Assembly: GCA_964370835.1 (NCBI GenBank)
Contig: CAYJLO010000086.1
Coordinates: 1 to 11,785 of the forward strand
Direction of reading: 5' to 3'
Source of the DNA: CAYJAD01 sp964370835
GTDB taxonomy: Bacteria; Desulfobacterota; Desulfovibrionia; Desulfovibrionales; Desulfovibrionaceae
DNA length: 11,785 bases
A program made the position numbers and the translations under genes. Below are positions 8,387 through 11,785 of the stretch, piece after piece. The notes beneath the pieces were generated by a model. The model was not told where the DNA came from and did not search any database. It saw nothing but the letters and a program-made list of their open reading frames with translations. Within the stretch, counting starts at the first letter, position 1; every line of letters starts with the position of its first letter.

Positions 8387-8422
8387 TTCGATTGCGAAAA
8401 ACGTTAATGTTTTGCAATCGAA
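8387..8422 (-). promoter_or_regulatory. Stable 5' UTR hairpin upstream of the DEAD-box helicase gene
   Basis: The arms TTCGATTGC (8387-8395) and GCAATCGAA (8414-8422) are perfect 9-bp complements. Inside them AAAAC (8398-8402 on the + strand) pairs with GTTTT (8409-8413), giving a 14-bp stem with a 2-base bulge and a six-base loop. On the transcript strand the stem ends 19 bases before the ATG at 8367. No T tract follows, so it is not a typical terminator. A role in translation or mRNA stability is inferred. Confidence 0.5.
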
Positions 8423-8445
8423 ATTTTGTTCTATATAATTAATAG

Positions 8446-8479
8446 AGGGGATGTGTGTCATTGAATGACTACATCCCCT
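8446..8479 (-). terminator. Terminator-like hairpin after the DUF1080 gene
   Basis: AGGGGATGT (8446-8454) and ACATCCCCT (8471-8479) are perfect 9-bp complements. The stem continues as GTCA/TGAC (8457-8460 and 8466-8469) after a small internal loop, closing a TTGAA loop. It begins 25 bases after the DUF1080 stop on the minus strand. The sequence that follows on that strand is AT-rich without a clean T run; on the + strand it is T-rich. Termination for DUF1080 is the simplest role. Confidence 0.5.
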
Positions 8480-8504
8480 GTTTATTTTCTTTTGGTTGTC
8501 GATA

Positions 8505-9269
8505 TTATAACTCTCGAATCCAGATGTTTCTAAACCGGACTGGATTACCATGATCTTGTAACATTATCGAGCCTGCTCCATGCGCTGTTTGTTTTGGAAT
8601 ACCTATATACTCCGTAGGGCCAAGAATCGTTGTGTTGTTTTGCACGACAACTCCGTTGTGAATAACCGTAACTCGCGGAGGATATATACACGTTCCATCT
8701 TCTTTAAAGATAGGTGCTGTGTAGATTATGTCATACACATTCCATTCCCCAGGTTTACGCATAGCGTTAACCAAAGGACGGGTCTGTTTATAGATACTAC
8801 CAGCTTGTCCGTTTGAGTATGTTTCATTCTCATAGTTGTCAAGAATTTGCACCTCATATCTTTCTTGCAAAAATACTCCCGAATTAGCTCGCCCTTGACC
8901 AGTCCCAACAATTTCTGTAGGAGCGCTCCATTCAAGGTGTAGCTGGAAGCTCTCGAACTTTTGCTTTGTACGTATAGCTCCTGTTCCTCCTTTTACAACT
9001 AATGCTCCTTCTTTTATTTCCCATCCTATAGGATTACCTTTCCTTGTGCTCTCCCACTCAGATAGATTTGTGCCGTCAAATAGTACTATTGCGTCAGATG
9101 GAGCCATTTTAGCAGTGCCTGGTGTCACAATTTTTGGCTGTGGGAGCCAAAATTCCGTCATGTTTGGTTCCATTTTGCCTGCCTTGGGATACTCCTTACT
9201 CTGTTCTTGCGCCGATGCGACTAATATTGGTAAAGACAGTAGTAACCCAGAAATATACTTCCTCGTCAT
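8505..9269 (-). CDS. Secreted DUF1080 (3-keto-disaccharide hydrolase family) protein
   Basis: This is an exported protein with a concanavalin-like beta-sandwich DUF1080 domain, a family associated with carbohydrate-active proteins and annotated as 3-keto-disaccharide hydrolases. The chosen start gives 254 residues beginning with a Sec signal peptide (MTRKYISGLLLSLPILVASA); predicted cleavage after Ala20 leaves Gln at +1. There is no lipobox Cys, so it should be soluble in the periplasm or secreted. Domain hallmarks are IVLFDGTNLSEWE (61-73), SGVFLQERYEVQILDNY (130-146), GSIYKQTRPLVNA (157-169), GEWNVYDIIYTAP (174-186) and LQDHGNPVRFRNIW (237-250). The frame stays open to an ATG at 9365, but that would put 32 polar residues before the signal peptide, so 9269 is preferred. 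Its start lies 137 bases after fabD; no promoter box of the usual type is visible between them. The substrate is unknown. Confidence 0.88.
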   Translation of the reverse strand: MTRKYISGLLLSLPILVASAQEQSKEYPKAGKMEPNMTEFWLPQPKIVTPGTAKMAPSDAIVLFDGTNLSEWESTRKGNPIGWEIKEGALVVKGGTGAIRTKQKFESFQLHLEWSAPTEIVGTGQGRANSGVFLQERYEVQILDNYENETYSNGQAGSIYKQTRPLVNAMRKPGEWNVYDIIYTAPIFKEDGTCIYPPRVTVIHNGVVVQNNTTILGPTEYIGIPKQTAHGAGSIMLQDHGNPVRFRNIWIREL

Positions 9270-9272
9270 CTT

Positions 9273-9298
9273 TATATTTGTTTTGTATATTTGTTTTG
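9273..9298. repeat. Perfect tandem duplication of a 13-base unit at the DUF1080 start
   Basis: The unit TATATTTGTTTTG occurs at 9273-9285 and again, identically and immediately adjacent, at 9286-9298. On the transcript strand the copies lie in the 5' UTR, ending three bases before the DUF1080 ATG at 9269. Each copy contains TATATTTG, an exact Bacteroidetes -7 match, but on the + strand and therefore pointing away from the gene. Whether it affects expression is unknown. Confidence 0.75.
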
Positions 9299-9405
9299 TG
9301 TGGGAAAATGTAGCGCCTTGTACTGATGATTGTTCGTTCTTGTCCTTTGATACAAGTATTCTCAATCTCTCTGCTACGATATTGTTTTCTTGTTTACAGT
9401 TTTAG

Positions 9406-10287
9406 CTATTGACGACCAGCAGTCTCCATTGTGCGATCAATCTTTTTCACGAGTCCTTGCAGCACATTGCCTGGTCCTAGTTCTGTAAAACGCTTAGCCC
9501 CGTCAGCAATCATTTGTTGAACGCTTTGTGTCCAACGTACAGGTGCTGTGAGTTGAGCAATAAGATTTTGTTTGATCGTCTCAGGATTGGTCTCCGCGAT
9601 CGTACTTACGTTTTGATATATAGGGCAAACTGGAATGCTGATTTCTACTGCTTCGATAGCTGCAGCTAGCTTTGTGCGTGCAGGCTCCATCAAAGGAGAA
9701 TGGAATGCTCCTCCTACTTTTAGTTTAAGCGCACGCTTAGCTCCTGATTCAAGTAGTTTTTCGCAAGCAATATCAATGCCTGATATCGATCCTGAGATCA
9801 CGAGCTGTCCAGGACAGTTGTAATTAGCACATACGACAACCTCATTCTCAATCGAAGCACAAATTTCTTCAACCTTATCGTCTGGCAATGCTAGCACAGC
9901 CGCCATTGTTGATGGTGCAATCTCGCAAGCCTCCTGCATTGCTAGCGCACGAGCATATACAAGACGTAGACCATCCTCAAAAGACAGAGCCTTTGCTGCA
10001 ACTAGAGCTGAAAATTCACCTAAGGAATGCCCAGCAACCATGTCTGGCTGAAATTCATCACCCATAGTTGTTGCCAAAATCACAGAGTGAAGGAAAATGG
10101 CTGGTTGTGTCACCTTTGTTTGGCGTAAATCTTCGTCCGTGCCATCAAACATTAGGTCTGTAATGCGAAAGCCAAGTATCTCGTTTGCCTTCTCAAATAA
10201 TTCCTTAGCAGTAGGGTTGTTTTCATACAAATCTTTACCCATACCGACGAACTGAGCCCCTTGTCCGGGGAATACAAATGAATTCAT
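9406..10287 (-). CDS. fabD: Malonyl-CoA:ACP transacylase
   Basis: FabD moves the malonyl group from malonyl-CoA to holo-acyl carrier protein, supplying extender units for type II fatty acid synthesis in the cytoplasm. The 293-residue length is slightly below the usual 305-315 but the fold is complete. Visible signatures are PGQGAQFVGMG (residues 7-17) forming the oxyanion side, the nucleophile elbow GHSLGEFSAL (86-95) with Ser88, Arg113 in the YARA motif expected to bind the malonyl carboxylate, and GGAFHSPLM (192-200) with catalytic His196. The C-terminal TELGPGNVLQGLVKKI (268-283) is also typical. No other fatty acid synthesis gene is adjacent. A TAnnTTTG element about 42 bases upstream suggests its own promoter, and DUF1080 downstream may be transcribed through from it. 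Confidence 0.97.
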   Translation of the reverse strand: MNSFVFPGQGAQFVGMGKDLYENNPTAKELFEKANEILGFRITDLMFDGTDEDLRQTKVTQPAIFLHSVILATTMGDEFQPDMVAGHSLGEFSALVAAKALSFEDGLRLVYARALAMQEACEIAPSTMAAVLALPDDKVEEICASIENEVVVCANYNCPGQLVISGSISGIDIACEKLLESGAKRALKLKVGGAFHSPLMEPARTKLAAAIEAVEISIPVCPIYQNVSTIAETNPETIKQNLIAQLTAPVRWTQSVQQMIADGAKRFTELGPGNVLQGLVKKIDRTMETAGRQ

Positions 10288-10328
10288 TATTGATGTAATG
10301 TGTTATAGTTATTTTTCTAATCTGACCG

Positions 10329-10336
10329 CAAATGTA
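10329..10336 (-). promoter_or_regulatory. Bacteroidetes -7 element for fabD
   Basis: The minus strand reads TACATTTG here, an exact TAnnTTTG match pointing at fabD and implying a 5' UTR of roughly 35 bases. The upstream side is AT-rich, but no clear TTTG -33 box is present at the usual spacing. Confidence 0.55.
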
Positions 10337-10376
10337 AGAAATTTAGAAAAAATAGAGGATAATTATTTCCATATAC

Positions 10377-10384
10377 TATCTTTG
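10377..10384 (+). promoter_or_regulatory. Bacteroidetes -7 element facing tatAC
   Basis: TATCTTTG matches TAnnTTTG exactly and is preceded by an AT-rich stretch (10337-10376), as is usual in this phylum. A transcript would begin near 10390 and run 230 bases before reaching tatA, crossing a terminator-like hairpin on the way. I find no second exact TAnnTTTG match between that hairpin and tatA. Confidence 0.6.
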
Positions 10385-10389
10385 TGCCG

Positions 10390-10491
10390 AAAACATGGCG
10401 CATAAAGATGCTGCAAAGAAGGTCTAAAACCCTTTGTAGATGGTGTCTCAGAATGATCGAGAGTGTTTGTCATAAGGCTCTCGGCTTTTTT
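10390..10491 (+). ncRNA. Candidate small RNA or attenuated tatAC leader (about 100 nt)
   Basis: Between the -7 box at 10377-10384 and a T6 tract ending at 10491 lies a compact unit with two hairpins. Hairpin I pairs CTGCAAAG (10411-10418) with CTTTGTAG (10432-10439), then, after an AA bulge, GGT (10421-10423) with ACC (10429-10431), closing a five-base loop. Hairpin II is the terminator-like stem. The unit contains a 10-codon ORF (10395-10427) but no plausible longer gene. It matches no RNA family I can recognise. It may be an independent sRNA, or a leader whose terminator is read through to express tatAC. Boundaries are estimates from the promoter and T tract. Confidence 0.4.
10458..10491 (+). 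terminator. Intrinsic terminator inside the tatA leader
   Basis: CGAGAG (10458-10463) pairs with CTCTCG (10478-10483) around a 14-base loop, and a TTTTTT tract lies at 10486-10491, two bases after the stem. It stands about 70 bases after the expected transcription start and 128 bases before tatA, so it would either end a small RNA or attenuate the tat transcript. Confidence 0.6.
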
Positions 10492-10551
10492 GTAAAAGCT
10501 CAAGATCTTTCTCTTACATGCTCTCAAATGTTTTCAACGATAGTATTATGC

Positions 10552-10565
10552 CGCGTGAATACGCG
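10552..10565 (+). promoter_or_regulatory. Short GC hairpin 55 bases before tatA
   Basis: CGCGT (10552-10556) and ACGCG (10561-10565) form a perfect 5-bp stem with a GAAT tetraloop, followed by ATTTTG. It stands out in an otherwise AT-rich leader. It is too short to be called a terminator with confidence. Apart from this and a 25-codon ORF overlapping it (10518-10595), I see nothing between 10492 and 10619. Confidence 0.3.
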
Positions 10566-10619
10566 ATTTTGTACATCGATATAATCAAACATTAAAACAG
10601 AACTAATTTAAAAAGTATC

Positions 10620-10817
10620 ATGAGCGAATTATTGTTTATTGGAAATTTAGGAACAGGCGAGATCATTATCATCGCAATTATCGTATTGTTATTGTTCGGA
10701 GGAAAGAAGATACCTGAACTTATGAAAGGTATCGGAAAAGGTGTGCGTAACTTCAAGGACGGAGTAAAAGGTCTCGAAGACGATATCAAAGTAGACGATA
10801 ACAAAGAAGCGAAATAA
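10620..10817 (+). CDS. tatA: Twin-arginine translocase subunit TatA
   Basis: TatA oligomerises at the inner membrane with TatC to pass folded proteins carrying twin-arginine signal peptides. The 65-residue protein has the expected plan: a short N-terminus, one transmembrane helix (about residues 13-27, EIIIIAIIVLLLFGG), the hinge motif FGGKKIPEL (26-34), an amphipathic helix (about 33-50) with Lys/Arg on one face, and an acidic C-terminal tail. The glycine hinge and Phe45 in the amphipathic helix are typical. tatC follows after 49 bases, and there is no separate tatB-like gene, so this TatA probably serves both roles, as in other two-component TatAC systems. The AT-rich sequence before the ATG shows no Shine-Dalgarno site, as is normal for Bacteroidetes. 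Confidence 0.95.
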   Translation: MSELLFIGNLGTGEIIIIAIIVLLLFGGKKIPELMKGIGKGVRNFKDGVKGLEDDIKVDDNKEAK

Positions 10818-10866
10818 TTTTAATAAGAAGAATTATAAATTAAAAGCAATAAAGCGAAAATAAAAG

Positions 10867-11736
10867 ATGCAGCAACAAGATGAGATGTCATTCTGGGATC
10901 ACCTAGAAGAACTTCGTTGGACACTGTTTCGCTCACTTCTAGCTCTATTCGTATTTGCCATAGGTGGATTTGCCGTTATGCCATGGTTGTTTGACCATGT
11001 TATTATGGCGCCTGCTTCGTCAGACTTTATACTATACAAGGGGCTTTGCCTCGTCAATCAATGGATGGTCGAGGTGAGCCCTTATTTTGATATCTTGCCT
11101 GATTTTTGTAACGAGGCGTTTCAGATCAGTGTTGTCGAAATAAGATTGGCGTCACAGTTCTTTACGCACATGTCGACCTCCTTTTGGCTCGCATTGCTAT
11201 TGGCGTTCCCTTATTTGATGTTTGAGGTATGGAAGTTTGTCAGTCCAGCACTCTACGAGAATGAGAAAAAGAATATTCGTTGGGTCTTCTTGTTCGGTTC
11301 AGTGATGTTCTTTTTGGGCTGCGCCGTAGGGTATTTTTTGGTATTCCCGATGACGCTTCGCTTCTTGGCGACGTATCAGTTGAGCGAAATAATCGTCGAC
11401 CAGGTGTCGTTAGACTCTTACATGAGTAACTTTCTGACCCTAGTGTTCGTGATGGGTGTAGTCTTTCAGATGCCTTTGGTGTCGTGGTTGTTGGGTAAGA
11501 TAGGTTTGATAAACCGTTCTCTATTCCATACTTACCGACGCTATGCAGTGGTCTTTCTTTTGGTTGCCTCCGCGTTGATTACACCAAGTAGTGACCCTTT
11601 CACTCTGAGTGTAGTGTTTATTCCTCTTTATGGATTGTATGAGCTAAGCGCGTACTTTGTAAAGAAAGCACCAGAAGCGATAGAAGATGAAGAAGACGAA
11701 GATGATGTTTATGGCCTAAATGATGTAGAGCCTTAG
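10867..11736 (+). CDS. tatC: Twin-arginine translocase subunit TatC
   Basis: TatC is the six-helix inner-membrane receptor that recognises twin-arginine signal peptides and recruits TatA. The 289-residue protein opens with the signature MSFWDHLEELR (residues 7-17), whose Glu15 matches the signal-binding glutamate of TatC proteins. VWKFVSPALYENEKK (121-135) carries the second conserved glutamate at 133. Hydrophobic helices lie near 22-45, 100-125, 138-163, 188-208, 225-238 and 245-264. The helix-4 site that is Glu in E. coli TatC reads FQMPL, so Gln201. The first periplasmic loop (about 46-97) is longer than in E. coli and contains Cys61 and Cys81. The C-terminus is a very acidic tail (residues 271-289). 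It is cotranscribed with tatA. Only 49 bases follow, with no recognisable feature. Confidence 0.96.
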   Translation: MQQQDEMSFWDHLEELRWTLFRSLLALFVFAIGGFAVMPWLFDHVIMAPASSDFILYKGLCLVNQWMVEVSPYFDILPDFCNEAFQISVVEIRLASQFFTHMSTSFWLALLLAFPYLMFEVWKFVSPALYENEKKNIRWVFLFGSVMFFLGCAVGYFLVFPMTLRFLATYQLSEIIVDQVSLDSYMSNFLTLVFVMGVVFQMPLVSWLLGKIGLINRSLFHTYRRYAVVFLLVASALITPSSDPFTLSVVFIPLYGLYELSAYFVKKAPEAIEDEEDEDDVYGLNDVEP

Positions 11737-11785
11737 GCGTAGTCAAAATATAAGTAAACAAGCCACCGCCCCAAAGGATTGAATC

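Noticed and set aside
9270..9365. N-terminal extension of DUF1080 starting at the ATG at 9365
   Set aside because: It would place 32 polar residues before a classical signal peptide; the ATG at 9269 starts that peptide directly.
9046..9405. Open frame of 119 codons on the + strand opposite the DUF1080 start
   Set aside because: It overlaps a well-supported secreted protein gene on the other strand and shows no recognisable domain.
10592..10804. Minus-strand open frame opposite tatA
   Set aside because: It is the reverse shadow of tatA, which has clear family motifs.
11664..11711. GAA/GAT-rich run near the tatC 3' end as a microsatellite
   Set aside because: It encodes an acidic Glu/Asp tail with imperfect codon repetition, common for TatC C-termini, and gives no sign of a variable repeat.

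Overview
The window looks like an ordinary chromosomal stretch from a member of the Bacteroidota, most likely order Bacteroidales; the genus cannot be fixed from sequence alone. Four signs point this way. Intergenic regions carry the Bacteroidetes -7 promoter signature TAnnTTTG. Start codons lack clear Shine-Dalgarno sites. The exported protein has a signal peptide whose predicted cleavage leaves Gln at +1. The Tat system is a TatA plus TatC pair with no TatB beside it. Base composition is moderate to AT-rich and looks even throughout. I see no insertion sequence, phage gene, CRISPR array, tRNA or rRNA.

Layout. At the left edge (1-632, + strand) is the 3' part of a metallo-beta-lactamase-fold hydrolase of the YycJ/WalJ type. 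It converges on the minus-strand iorA-iorB pair (2968 down to 789), which encodes indolepyruvate:ferredoxin oxidoreductase. Two hairpins lie between the convergent genes. iorA has its own promoter-like element at 3075-3082. Upstream of it is a minus-strand series reading fabD (10287-9406), a secreted DUF1080 protein (9269-8505), a DEAD-box RNA helicase (8367-7099), glnS (7035-5329), a TPR protein (5306-4113) and a DUF368 polyprenyl-phosphate transporter-type membrane protein (4083-3133). The last three are tightly spaced (22 and 29 bases) and look like one operon. On the right, tatA and tatC (10620-11736) run on the + strand, divergent from fabD.

The 332-base fabD/tatA intergenic region is the richest non-coding part. 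It holds a back-to-back pair of -7 promoter motifs, then a bulged hairpin and an intrinsic-terminator-like hairpin with a T6 tract, all within about 110 bases of the tat-facing promoter. Beyond these lie a short GC hairpin and two very short ORFs. This suggests either a small RNA of about 100 nt or an attenuated leader controlling tatAC.

Functionally the window mixes housekeeping (fatty acid synthesis, Gln-tRNA charging, RNA remodelling), fermentative aromatic amino acid metabolism (IorAB), envelope lipid-carrier recycling (DUF368) and protein export (TatAC, plus a Sec substrate). I do not find a clearly new multi-gene system. The candidates worth testing are the tatA leader/sRNA, the structured 5' UTR of the helicase gene, a perfect 13-bp tandem repeat abutting the DUF1080 start, and the DUF368-TPR pairing.
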